Of a stretch of DNA of 64,000 bases, positions 48,649 through 57,407 are shown in pieces (the stretch's first letter is position 1; each line of letters begins with the position of its first letter). Location: positions 620,001-684,000 of the forward strand of contig AP025252.1 of the NCBI GenBank assembly GCA_016865505.2, in the 5' to 3' direction. This DNA comes from Bryobacterales bacterium F-183 (lineage in GTDB: Bacteria; Acidobacteriota; Terriglobia; Bryobacterales; Bryobacteraceae). The position numbers were made by a program, and so were the translations under genes. The notes beneath the pieces were generated by a model. That model saw nothing but the letters and a program-made list of their open reading frames with translations. It did not search any database and was not told where the DNA came from.

Positions 48649-49667
48649 GCCTTAGCAGCCGCCAGCGCGGCGAGGCTCTCCGTATACGGCGCACGAGCCA
48701 CGCCGCGCTCGGTGATGATCGCGTGAACATAGCGATTCGGAGTCACATCAAACCCCGGATGCCGCGCCGCCAGACCTTCGGGAGCGATATGCACACCCTT
48801 GATCTCCGTCACCTCTTGCGACGACCGTTCTTCAATCGGAATATGCCCGCCATCCGGGATGTTCAGATCGAGCGTGGAAATCGGCGCCGCGACATAGAAC
48901 GGCACGTTGTTCTCCTTGGCTAGCACCGCCACCGAGTACGTCCCGATCTTGTTCGCCACATCGCCATTGGCCGCAATGCGATCCGCGCCCACCACCACGC
49001 AACCAATGTTGCCGGACTTCAGGAAGTGCCCGGCCATATTGTCGGTGATGATCGTCACGTCGATGCCGTCCTGCTGCAACTCCCAAGCCGTCAGCCGCGA
49101 CCCTTGCAGGAACGGTCGCGTCTCGTCGGCGTACACCGCGATCTTCTTGCCCTGTTCGACAGCGCCGCGAATCACACCCAGCGCCGTGCCGTACCCCGCC
49201 GTCGCCAGCGCGCCCGCGTTACAGTGTGTGAGCACGATCTTGCCATCGGGCACCAGATCCGCACCAAACCGTCCAATCGCCTTGCAACAAGCGATGTCTT
49301 CTTCCTTGATCGCCTGCGCTTCTTCGATCATCCGCGCCCGCACGGCATCGAGCGGCTGCCCGGCCAGCGACGCGTACAGATTCCGCATCCGTTCGATGCC
49401 CCAGAACAGGTTCACCGCCGTAGGACGCGTCTTCCGCAGCGTCTCGCAGATCTCATCGAACTTCGACGGATCCTCTTTCTGCACGCCGATCGCAATGCCC
49501 ATCGCCGCAGCTACGCCAATCGCGGGCGCGCCACGAATGATCATGTCCTTGATCGCCTGCGCCACCTCACGGTAGTCCTTGCAGGTGACAAACACCGTCT
49601 CACGCGGAAGGCGGGTTTGATCGATCATCACCACGCCGGCATCAGTCCATTCGAGAGTTTCAACCAT
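48645..49667 (-). CDS. mtnA: S-methyl-5-thioribose-1-phosphate isomerase
   Basis: A 340-residue enzyme of the methionine salvage pathway, turning methylthioribose-1-phosphate into methylthioribulose-1-phosphate. Family motifs are [35 protein letters not shown] with the catalytic cysteine, DNMAGHFL and [20 protein letters not shown] with the catalytic aspartate. No other methionine-salvage enzyme is in the window. It overlaps the CPBP gene by eight bases, which suggests cotranscription with it. Confidence 0.95.
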   Translation of the reverse strand: MVETLEWTDAGVVMIDQTRLPRETVFVTCKDYREVAQAIKDMIIRGAPAIGVAAAMGIAIGVQKEDPSKFDEICETLRKTRPTAVNLFWGIERMRNLYASLAGQPLDAVRARMIEEAQAIKEEDIACCKAIGRFGADLVPDGKIVLTHCNAGALATAGYGTALGVIRGAVEQGKKIAVYADETRPFLQGSRLTAWELQQDGIDVTIITDNMAGHFLKSGNIGCVVVGADRIAANGDVANKIGTYSVAVLAKENNVPFYVAAPISTLDLNIPDGGHIPIEERSSQEVTEIKGVHIAPEGLAARHPGFDVTPNRYVHAIITERGVARAPYTESLAALAAAKA

Positions 49668-50334
49668 TCAGAATAATTCCAGCCAGAAAAGTTAAGTTAT
49701 ACGCGGAATGCATCACCGACGAGGCCAAGGTGGAATCGAGCTTCCACCGCACCAGGCCGAACATCGTACCCGCCAAAAACAGCAACACAATATGCTGCCA
49801 GGACCATTGGTACCCAGGTCCATGCAGCAACGCAAACGGCGCCGCGACAGCCACCGCCGCCAGCGCGCCATGCATCCATTTCACCAGCAGCGGCATCAGG
49901 AACCCGCGGAAAATCAGCTCCTCCGCGATCGGACCCGCCACCACGCCACCGAGCGCAAACAACATCAGCGACCATCGGTCGGCGAACAAAGCCTTATACG
50001 GCGGATCCACCACCGGAGCATTCAACGCAGTACCCGTGTACGCCACCGCAAACGCCAGCACGATGCCCGCCAGCACACAGGTCCCGATGTACCCGTTGTT
50101 GTGCCAGCCCAACGCTTCCATCAGCGGCACCTGATACGCCGTCAAAAACACAAACCGCAGCGCCACAAACCAGATCGCATACGCAATCAACTGCGCCAGC
50201 AATTGCTGCACCGGTTGCGACGCTGGGATGAACCGCCCCAGCAAAGACCCCGCAATCACGGACGGCACAAACAACGCCACCCCCAGCGCGAGGTCCTTCC
50301 AACTCCAGAACGCAGCCGGCATCGTCGACGCCAT
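49660..50334 (-). CDS. CPBP-family intramembrane metalloprotease (CaaX/Abi)
   Basis: About 224 residues and seven or eight hydrophobic helices. The active-site motif [13 protein letters not shown] and the following [13 protein letters not shown] and SVMHSAYNL supply the glutamates and histidines of the Abi/CPBP family. The peptide substrate is unknown. A GTG at 50352 is an alternative start six codons further out. It ends inside mtnA and begins next to the gene at 50340, forming a three-gene minus-strand run. Confidence 0.85.
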   Translation of the reverse strand: MASTMPAAFWSWKDLALGVALFVPSVIAGSLLGRFIPASQPVQQLLAQLIAYAIWFVALRFVFLTAYQVPLMEALGWHNNGYIGTCVLAGIVLAFAVAYTGTALNAPVVDPPYKALFADRWSLMLFALGGVVAGPIAEELIFRGFLMPLLVKWMHGALAAVAVAAPFALLHGPGYQWSWQHIVLLFLAGTMFGLVRWKLDSTLASSVMHSAYNLTFLAGIILNG

Positions 50335-50339
50335 CGCCG

Positions 50340-51302
50340 CTATTCCGCGCACTCAACCAGCAGCGCAGCCAGCAACGGCAGCATGATCTCGTGATGCCCC
50401 GTCAGCTGATACCCCTTGCCACCGGCATTCGCATGCGGACGCTGCACGACATTCTGCCGCGGCCGGTAATGATCCAAAAAGTCCATATTGACGGTGGTGA
50501 ACTGCCCCAGCGGGTACCCAAGATTCCGCACGCCGGACACAGCCTTCAAAAACACCTCAGGCATCAGTACAGCGGACCCCAGGTTGATGTACACCCCGCC
50601 TTGATCCAAGCCCGTCACCAAGGTACTGAACAGCCGGAAATCACGATGCGTCGCCTCGCCCAGCGCTGCGCCCTTCGCCTCCGGATGCAGATGCGGCGTA
50701 TCCGTCCCAATCGCGACATGCACCGTCACTGGTACACCCGCTTCATGCGCCATGTACAGGATGCTCTGCACCGCCGTATCCGCGCGCCCATTCTGCATCA
50801 GGCGGCGGCCCAGCGCCTCGCCCATGCCGATCCCGTCCAGATTCCCGGCCTCGATCGCGCGATTCATCTCGCGCCCCGTCTCTTCGGCGGACCCAAAGCG
50901 ACCATCGGGCAGCACTGCCTCAACATCCTCGCTGGTAAAGCCCGCCACCGCGATCTCAAAGTCGTGGATCGCCGCCGCGCCATTCATCGCAAACGATGTC
51001 GCAAAGCCGCGCTTCATGAGGTCGATCAGAATGGGCGCAAGCCCGGTCTTGATGACATGCCCGCCGATGCCCCAAATGATCGCCCGGCGATCCCGCCGTG
51101 CATGCAGCATCGCCTCGATCACCGCGCGCAGATGATCCGCCGCCAGCAGATGCGGCAGTCCTGACAAAAACCCCAGCCAGTCGCCGCCCTTCGTATGCGG
51201 ACGCGCGAACATCGCCGTCGTCACCTTGCCGCCCCGTTCGTGGATCGGTATGGTGCTCAGGTTCTCAAAGGAAAGGGGTTCGACCGGGTATTTCGAGGGC
51301 AA
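50340..51302 (-). CDS. Conserved protein of unknown function, possibly deoxyhypusine-synthase-like
   Basis: A 320-residue protein. Notable segments are RRAIIWGIGGHVIKTGLAPILIDL, NGAAAIHDFEIAVAGFTSEDV, VPVTVHVAIGTDTPHLHPEA, GGVYINLGSAVLMPEVFLKAV and TTVNMDFLDHYRPRQNVV. The start GGGHVIK-like loop and NGAAAIHD motif suggest an NAD-binding Rossmann-type fold related to deoxyhypusine synthases, but this is a memory-based impression. The histidines around TDTPHLH could bind a ligand. The frame starts with a TTG at 51302. It is the first gene of a run ending with mtnA, which could mean a salvage or polyamine link. Confidence 0.6.
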   Translation of the reverse strand: MPSKYPVEPLSFENLSTIPIHERGGKVTTAMFARPHTKGGDWLGFLSGLPHLLAADHLRAVIEAMLHARRDRRAIIWGIGGHVIKTGLAPILIDLMKRGFATSFAMNGAAAIHDFEIAVAGFTSEDVEAVLPDGRFGSAEETGREMNRAIEAGNLDGIGMGEALGRRLMQNGRADTAVQSILYMAHEAGVPVTVHVAIGTDTPHLHPEAKGAALGEATHRDFRLFSTLVTGLDQGGVYINLGSAVLMPEVFLKAVSGVRNLGYPLGQFTTVNMDFLDHYRPRQNVVQRPHANAGGKGYQLTGHHEIMLPLLAALLVECAE

Positions 51303-51322
51303 ACTGTTTCATGCTAACGCAA

Positions 51323-52037
51323 TCACGGCTGCCCGATCTCCGGAAAGTACCCCTCGCGATGCCGTACCTCAACGTCTTTGCCCTTCACCTTCACCCGTAT
51401 CGGAACCAGGCCAGCATTCTTGGACGGCGCAACTCCGGACGCGAACGTCAGTTGATAGTAATGCCCGGATTCGCCCACCGCCGCGCGGATGCTCTTGGCC
51501 AGATTGTTGGACCCCACATACGCCCGTCCGCCTGTCCGTTCCGCAATCGCCGGCAGGATCTCCGTAATCGCGGACCGGTCTCGCGTCATCACCCGCGCCA
51601 CCGTACCTCTGGACCCGCCTGCCTCGGCCAACAGCGACGCATTGCCCAGCATCCCGCTCGTATCCACCGCGTACACCGCGACATTCCAGTTCGACAGCCG
51701 TTCGTTCGTCTCCCGCCACACTCGCGAATCGTCCAGCATACACGCCCCAGTACGCCGCGTCGGGGGACTGCAGGATCACTTCCGCCACCGCCTTGGACGC
51801 ATAGTGCGCATCCTCAGGGCGGGAATTGAACGCATCCAGTACGATCACCGCCACCGGCTTATCCAAGGCTGCCGCAACGCCCGGATCTGACGACGCGGGA
51901 GGCTTCGCGGCACGCAGATCCACCACGCGTACGTCGGTGCGAAACACCGTCGACCCTGCATTCTGCGCGACGGCAGAAGAGATCGCAAGCATCAACACGG
52001 CTCCAAGGCGACACGGCATGCTGCATAGTTTACCCAT
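51323..52037 (-). pseudogene. Broken VWFA-domain protein gene
   Basis: Two halves of a family common in acidobacteria lie in different frames. The N-terminal half, from the ATG at 52037, has a signal peptide (GAVLMLAISSAVAQ) then VFRTDVRVVDLRA and KPVAVIVLDAFNSRPEDAHYASKAV, ending near QSPDAAYWGVY at about 51750. The C-terminal half, in the next frame from about 51739, has DDSRVWRETNERLSNWNVAVYAVDTSG and ends VEVRHREGYFPE. The link is a frameshift with the usual middle segment missing, so an internal deletion is likely. Sequencing error could also explain the shift but not the missing segment. Confidence 0.7.
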
Positions 52038-52058
52038 CCAATCTGCTAAAATCAGCGC

Positions 52059-52988
52059 GTGACGGCTCTCGCCGTAGATCAACAGCTTTCGGACAGCAAG
52101 ATGTCCCGGGAACGGGTCCGCAGGCTGTTGCGGACCACCGAGCAAAAACTCCGCACGGTGGAGTCTGCTTGCTTTGGCGCATCGAACGCCGCAGAAGCCT
52201 ATTCCCTTGGGGATCTCAATCGCCTCCGCATGGTGGCGCAACTCCTCGAAGGCATCACCGCCCCGCAATTCCGCAAGCAGATCGACGCACTGGCCCTGCG
52301 CGAAAACGTCGCCGACCCGTTATCCGAATTCAAGCTCCGCACCAAGGACGGCCGCGTCCTCGTCGACCTTCCGGACGGCACCTCCATCGACGCCGAATCC
52401 GGTCAGTTGATGCTGGACCTCGACCATCGCCTCCGCCCCTCCAGTTCCTCGTCCGCGCTCTCGTTCCCCACCACCGCGCTCGCCGCAAAAGAGGACCAGC
52501 GCAAGCGTCACGAAGCCGAACAGTGGTTTGAAAAAGCGCTCGAACTCGAACAGACCGGAGCCCCCGCCGACGACATCCGCGACGCCTATGAACAGGCCAT
52601 CGCACTAGACCCCAAGTCCACCGGCGCTCTCGTCAACCTGGGTACGATCTTCTTCAGCATGCGGTCGTTTGGCAAGGCCGAAAAGCTGTACCTCCGCGCC
52701 GTAGAAGTGGACCCCCAGTACGCCCTCGCGCACTTCAATCTGGGCAACCTCTACGACGAACGTGGCGACGCCGTAAAGGCCCTGCAGCATTACACAGAAG
52801 CCCTGCGCATCAACCCCCAGTACCCCGACGCACACTACAATCTGGCCTTGCTGTTCCAAACCCAGGGCCACGGCATGCGCGCCGTACAGCACTGGCAGGC
52901 GTACCTCAAGCTCGACCCGTCCTCCAGTTGGGCAGGCATCGCTCGTCGCGAACTCGACAAGCTCAAAGAAGCCGCCGTCATCAAATAA
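52059..52988 (+). CDS. MerR-like HTH protein with C-terminal TPRs
   Basis: A 309-residue protein. The N-terminal 90 residues (RERVRRLLRTTEQKLRTVES and AYSLGDLNRLRMVAQLLEG) resemble the MerR-type helix-turn-helix of acidobacterial proteins that regulate through a TPR part. A middle region (FKLRTKDGRVLVDLPDGTSI and SGQLMLDL) is conserved in that group. Three TPRs lie at about 190-290: LVNLGTIFFSMRSFGKAEKLY, AHFNLGNLYDERGDAVKALQH and AHYNLALLFQTQGHGMRAVQH. The start at 52059 is a GTG; the ATG at 52101 is an alternative. It is directly followed by the inositol phosphatase gene. Confidence 0.75.
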   Translation: MTALAVDQQLSDSKMSRERVRRLLRTTEQKLRTVESACFGASNAAEAYSLGDLNRLRMVAQLLEGITAPQFRKQIDALALRENVADPLSEFKLRTKDGRVLVDLPDGTSIDAESGQLMLDLDHRLRPSSSSSALSFPTTALAAKEDQRKRHEAEQWFEKALELEQTGAPADDIRDAYEQAIALDPKSTGALVNLGTIFFSMRSFGKAEKLYLRAVEVDPQYALAHFNLGNLYDERGDAVKALQHYTEALRINPQYPDAHYNLALLFQTQGHGMRAVQHWQAYLKLDPSSSWAGIARRELDKLKEAAVIK

Positions 52989-53765
52989 ATGTCCTCTTTT
53001 GAAAAAGAACTGCACGTCGCCCAGGTGGCGGCCCGCCGCGCTGCGGCCAATGCCCTCCTCATTCAATCCGGCGCGGGCTTTTGCGCCGAAAGCAAAGCCG
53101 ACCTTTCGCCCGTCACCCAAGCCGACAAAGAAGGCGAAAAGATCATCGCCGGCCTGCTGAATGACGCCTTCCCCGAAGACGGCATCCTGGGTGAAGAAGG
53201 CTCAGCCAGCGAATCAAAGTCCGGCCGCAAGTGGATCATCGACCCCATCGACGGCACTCGCGACTTCGTCCGCGGCAACCACCTCTGGTGTGTCTTGATC
53301 GGACTCGAAGGCGAAGATCGCGAAACCAAAGCAGGCATCGCCTACTTCCCCATCCTCGATCAAATGTGGATCGCCGCCCGAGGCCTCGGGGCATACCGCA
53401 ACCACACGCAGATCCGCTGTTCGAACAAGACCTCAGTCAAGGACTCCGTCCTAATGGTGAACATCGGCAACAAGATCGCCCACCGCCCCGATTCGGCGAA
53501 GTGGGTAGAGTTCCTGGGCAAGTTCTGGGCCTTCCGAAGCCTTGGAGGCGCGCAGGACGCCATGATGGTAGCGGCCGGGCAAGCTGACATCTGGATCGAG
53601 CCGAAGGCCGAACCCTGGGACTTCGCCGCGATCCAAGTGATCACGGAAGAAGCCGGAGCCACCTACACGACGTTGAAGGGAACCCGCAGCATCTACGACG
53701 GCTCCGCAGTCGTCTACACGCCGGGCCTGCAGGCAGAGGTCAGCGCGTTTCTTTCGACGCTTTAA
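52989..53765 (+). CDS. Inositol monophosphatase-family protein (histidinol-phosphatase-like)
   Basis: A 258-residue enzyme of the Li-sensitive phosphatase family. The metal-binding motifs are PVTQADKEGEK, GEEGS, WIIDPIDGTRDFVRG and EPWDFAAIQVITEEAG. The family covers inositol phosphatases, fructose-1,6-bisphosphatase-like enzymes and HisN-type histidinol phosphatases; sequence alone does not pick one here. It starts directly after the TPR gene's stop and its end overlaps the convergent phosphoesterase gene by 26 bases. Confidence 0.88.
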   Translation: MSSFEKELHVAQVAARRAAANALLIQSGAGFCAESKADLSPVTQADKEGEKIIAGLLNDAFPEDGILGEEGSASESKSGRKWIIDPIDGTRDFVRGNHLWCVLIGLEGEDRETKAGIAYFPILDQMWIAARGLGAYRNHTQIRCSNKTSVKDSVLMVNIGNKIAHRPDSAKWVEFLGKFWAFRSLGGAQDAMMVAAGQADIWIEPKAEPWDFAAIQVITEEAGATYTTLKGTRSIYDGSAVVYTPGLQAEVSAFLSTL

Positions 53766-54675
53766 GCGACAGCTTCCGGCTCGACAGCGCAGCGGTAATC
53801 CGCGCCGCATCGGGATGCTTCCGCTCGCTCGGGGTCGGCGGCAGCAACACACTCTGCCGCCCCTCGATCGTCATCCGGCCATCGGCGATCGTCACAAAGC
53901 CGAACAAAGGATCGCGATACTTGGCCAGCCTGCCGTACTCTTCGCCTACCCAAAAGTACGACGCACTGTTGATGTGGATGTACTCGACGTCCTCAAACCG
54001 CATAGAGTCGTCCACATGCTGATGGCCGCCAAAGCAGACCATCACCGCATCACGACGCTTCGCCTTCACCCTCGCAAACACCTCGCGTACCGCACGCCGA
54101 GGCTCCGGCGCAGGCAACCCCCAGTGCGAATACACCGGCTGATGCGCGAACACCACTCCGGGCAACTTGGATGCGTTCAGATCGGCCTCCAACCACTCCA
54201 TCTGCTCGGCACTCACCCAGTCGCGAGCCGTTGGAGCCTGGAAGTAGTTACCGCGATCAAAATCGACAAACCCCCGATCTATACGGATGTAGTTGCAGTC
54301 GAGCACCACAAAATGCACGCCGCCCGCGTCGAACGAGTAATAACTGCGCTCCTGCCGCAACGCATCCAGGATCTCCCGCTTGGACCCCTTGTCCATATCG
54401 TGATTGCCCAGCACACTGTACTTCGCCGTCCGCGCACCATGCCAATCGCGAAGAAACTCCCGCGATTCCGTCCCTGGGTGGCAGAAGTCGCCCAGTTGAA
54501 CCAGAAAATCCAGCTTGCGCCCGCTCGCCGCTTCCAGAAACGCACGCAGGCGATCATGCGCGTCGGGCATCAGCCCATGGTGGACATCCGCAATGATGCC
54601 GAACGACACAGAAGCTTCCTTGGCGCCCGCAACGCCAACCGCCGAAGCCAAAAGAAACATCTCGCGACGAGTCAT
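53740..54675 (-). CDS. Exported metallophosphoesterase
   Basis: A 311-residue calcineurin-type phosphoesterase. A Tat-like leader (MTRREMFLLASAVGVAGA) precedes the five metal motifs: IIADVHHG with Asp-30 and His-32, QLGDFCHPG, VLGNHDMDKGS, VVFAHQPVYSHWG and CFGGHQHVDDS. It likely hydrolyses phosphomono- or diesters outside the cytoplasm; the substrate is unknown. The gene diverges from the CehA-like gene, 23 bases between starts, and converges with a 26-base overlap on the inositol phosphatase gene. Confidence 0.88.
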   Translation of the reverse strand: MTRREMFLLASAVGVAGAKEASVSFGIIADVHHGLMPDAHDRLRAFLEAASGRKLDFLVQLGDFCHPGTESREFLRDWHGARTAKYSVLGNHDMDKGSKREILDALRQERSYYSFDAGGVHFVVLDCNYIRIDRGFVDFDRGNYFQAPTARDWVSAEQMEWLEADLNASKLPGVVFAHQPVYSHWGLPAPEPRRAVREVFARVKAKRRDAVMVCFGGHQHVDDSMRFEDVEYIHINSASYFWVGEEYGRLAKYRDPLFGFVTIADGRMTIEGRQSVLLPPTPSERKHPDAARITAALSSRKLSLKASKETR

Positions 54676-54698
54676 GAGGTCAAGTGTAGTCTGTAGTT

Positions 54699-56357
54699 GT
54701 GAATGTTCTGTTTCCGCTGGTGCTCAGCGCCCTGTTCGCGCAAGCCGCGGACCTTCCCACCTGCGCCGGCGCCCACACTCTCCGCCCCGCCGCCGCCACC
54801 CGCGAATGGAGCGACTTCCCCGCCCAAGCCCCGGCCAGGCTCGAATGTACGCTCGCCTCAGCAACCGCCGCCGGGACCCTCACCCTGCGCCAAAGCGACG
54901 TCAAGCGGCAAGACTGGGAAGTCTCGGTCAACGGCCACAAACTCGGCCGCCTCCTCGCCGATGAGCACACGCAAGTTGCAGTGTTCAGCCTGCCCGCCAA
55001 TCTCACTGCCCCCGCCGTACTCATAATCGCTACAGCAAGCCCCGCCGTCCTTCGCGACGACATCCGCATCGACCAAATCGCCACCCACAGCCTGCCCGCC
55101 GACCAGTGGCAATCTCAGTCGACCCTCGACATCGAGGTCACCAACCGGATGCCAGTCCGCATCACGCTCACCGACGCCGACGGCACACTCCTCCCTCACG
55201 GCCTCAAGACCGCCGAAGGTATCGCCGCGCGAACCGGCATGATCTACACCGCCACGGGATCTCTGCGCATCCCCGTGCCCGCAGGCCGACGCTACACCGT
55301 TTGGGCCACCCGAGGCTTCGAGTACAGCGCCGCCAAAGCCATCGTCACCGCCAAGCCCGGAGCGACTCACAAGGTACGGCTCACCCTCAACCACGAAGTC
55401 CAGATCCCCAACGGCTGGACCTCCGGCGACACCCACCTGCATACCCTCGAACGTTCCGGCCATGGCGACTCCACCGTCGCCGAACGCATCCTCTCCGTCG
55501 CCGGTGAAGGACTCGCCTGGGCCGTCAGCACCGAACACAATCGGACCTCCAACTTCGACACCGTCCCCAACCAGTGGTTCCGCGCCATTCCCGGCATGGA
55601 GATCACCACCGCCAAGGGTCACTTCAACGCCTTTCCCTGGCCCCTGGACAAGCCGGTGCCGGACGTCCGCACCTACGCGTGGACCGCAAGCCTCACGCCG
55701 GATATGGCTGTGATCTGGAACCACCCGCGGGACGTCCACAGTGGCTACCGCCCCTTCGACCCCTCACACTACAACGGCGCGACGGGCGAAGGTCACGACT
55801 ACCCCGGCAACGCGCTCGAAGTGGTCAACTCCGGCGCGATGTACAGCCATCCGCTCCAGCTTGCAGAGGACTGGATGCGCCTCCTCAAAGCCGGGCGTCA
55901 GTTCGCCGCCATCGGCAGCAGCGACTCACACACTGTCGCGACATTCCTCGCCGGTCAAGCCCGCACCTACGTCAAAGGCGACGACGTGGCAGCGGCCATC
56001 CGCAAAGGAGACACCGCCGTCAGCTATGGCCTTGCGGCATTCCTCGAACAACGTGGCGACGGTCGCGTGATCGCATCGGTGTACGGACCCAGTTGGAGCC
56101 GCGTCCGCCAACTCCGCGTCTACGCCGACGGCGACCTCATCGAAACCCGCGACATTCGTCCCCAACGCAGCGCCGGACTCCAATGGCAAGGTCAGATCAA
56201 GGCCCGTCCGGCAAAGTTCCTGGTGGTCATCGCCACCGGCAGCGACAACCCGCCGTTCTGGCCCATCAGCCGCCCATATCAACCGGTATCGCCGGACTGG
56301 CAGCCCATGACCCTTGGCATCTCTCCCGCTCTGCGGATATTGGAACGGAAAGAATAG
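54699..56357 (+). CDS. Exported CehA/McbA-type PHP-domain metallohydrolase
   Basis: A 552-residue protein starting with GTG, followed by a signal peptide (MNVLFPLVLSALFAQAA). Two beta-sandwich-like regions fill residues 20-230. The PHP-like catalytic domain begins with SGDTHLHTLERSGHGD near 241 and continues with VSTEHNRTSNFD, EITTAKGHFNAFP, WNHPRDVHSG and AIGSSDSHTVAT, all metal-binding positions. CehA-type enzymes act on phosphoester or carbamate bonds; the natural substrate here is unknown. A 139-base gap separates it from cysD. Confidence 0.85.
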   Translation: MNVLFPLVLSALFAQAADLPTCAGAHTLRPAAATREWSDFPAQAPARLECTLASATAAGTLTLRQSDVKRQDWEVSVNGHKLGRLLADEHTQVAVFSLPANLTAPAVLIIATASPAVLRDDIRIDQIATHSLPADQWQSQSTLDIEVTNRMPVRITLTDADGTLLPHGLKTAEGIAARTGMIYTATGSLRIPVPAGRRYTVWATRGFEYSAAKAIVTAKPGATHKVRLTLNHEVQIPNGWTSGDTHLHTLERSGHGDSTVAERILSVAGEGLAWAVSTEHNRTSNFDTVPNQWFRAIPGMEITTAKGHFNAFPWPLDKPVPDVRTYAWTASLTPDMAVIWNHPRDVHSGYRPFDPSHYNGATGEGHDYPGNALEVVNSGAMYSHPLQLAEDWMRLLKAGRQFAAIGSSDSHTVATFLAGQARTYVKGDDVAAAIRKGDTAVSYGLAAFLEQRGDGRVIASVYGPSWSRVRQLRVYADGDLIETRDIRPQRSAGLQWQGQIKARPAKFLVVIATGSDNPPFWPISRPYQPVSPDWQPMTLGISPALRILERKE

Positions 56358-56496
56358 TCGGCCTATCCCATAACCTTTTTGCAAACTGCTGATCCACTCG
56401 ACGCATGCTCGCAGACCGAAAGATCCGCGCCAAATCAGCGAAAAACGGCTTTTACCTAATTCCCCATCAACAATTGGACATGATACATTCTAGGTA

Positions 56497-57405
56497 GTGT
56501 CTACAGCAGTTGTCACTGGTCAGCGCCTCGCCTATCTGCGCGCCATCGAAGCCGAATCCATTCATATCTTTCGTGAGGTTGTCTCGGAGTTTCAGCGGCC
56601 CGTCATGCTGTACTCCATCGGCAAAGACTCCGCGGTCATGCTCCGGCTGGCCCAAAAGGCCTTCTATCCCGGACCCATCCCGTTCCCTTTGCTGCACATC
56701 GACACCGGGTATAAGTTCCGTGAAATGATCGAGTTCCGGGACCGTTACACGGCAGAACTAGGCCTCCGCCTGGTCGTCCACCGCAACGAGGAGGCAATCG
56801 CCAACGGGGCCCATCCGTCGATCCTCGGTACCCAGCGCTGCTGCGGCCTTCTGAAAACTCAGGCCCTGCTCGACGGGCTCCGCAACGGCGGCTACGATGC
56901 GGCCTTCGGCGGCGCGCGCCGCGACGAGGAAAAGTCCCGCGCCAAGGAGCGTATTTACTCCTTCCGCGACTCCCACGGCCAGTGGGACCCGCGCAACCAG
57001 CGCCCCGAACTCTGGAACATCTACAACTCCCGCATTGAGCCCAAGGAAAGCATCCGCGTCTTCCCTCTTTCCAACTGGACCGAAATCGACATCTGGCAGT
57101 ACATCCACCTCGAAAACATCCCGATCGTGCCGCTGTACTACGCCATGACCCGCGACGTTGTCGTGCGTGGCAACTCCATCACCTTGTCCGAAGCCGCCCC
57201 CGGCGAGCCGACCGTTCCGATGAAGGTCCGCATGCGGTCGCTTGGCTGCTCGCCTTGCACGGGGGCCATCCGGTCCGAAGCCGACACGTTGCCCAAGATC
57301 ATTGATGAACTGCGCGGCTTCCGCCGCAGCGAACGCGAAAACCGCGTCATCGATCACGACACCGAAGGCTCGATGGAGATCAAGAAGCGCGAGGGGTACT
57401 TCTAA
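56497..57405 (+). CDS. cysD: Sulfate adenylyltransferase small subunit
   Basis: A 302-residue ATP sulfurylase subunit. The PP-loop is [15 protein letters not shown] near residues 36-50, followed by [60 protein letters not shown]-type text near 190 and [12 protein letters not shown]. It makes APS from sulfate and ATP with CysN. The start is a GTG. The 139 bases upstream show no riboswitch I can recognise. The stop is three bases before cysN. Confidence 0.94.
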   Translation: MSTAVVTGQRLAYLRAIEAESIHIFREVVSEFQRPVMLYSIGKDSAVMLRLAQKAFYPGPIPFPLLHIDTGYKFREMIEFRDRYTAELGLRLVVHRNEEAIANGAHPSILGTQRCCGLLKTQALLDGLRNGGYDAAFGGARRDEEKSRAKERIYSFRDSHGQWDPRNQRPELWNIYNSRIEPKESIRVFPLSNWTEIDIWQYIHLENIPIVPLYYAMTRDVVVRGNSITLSEAAPGEPTVPMKVRMRSLGCSPCTGAIRSEADTLPKIIDELRGFRRSERENRVIDHDTEGSMEIKKREGYF

Positions 57406-57407
57406 AC

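Noticed and set aside
56358-56496. Possible riboswitch before cysD
   Set aside because: I looked for SAM-type or other sulfur-linked riboswitch cores and saw no convincing conserved helix pattern in 139 bases.
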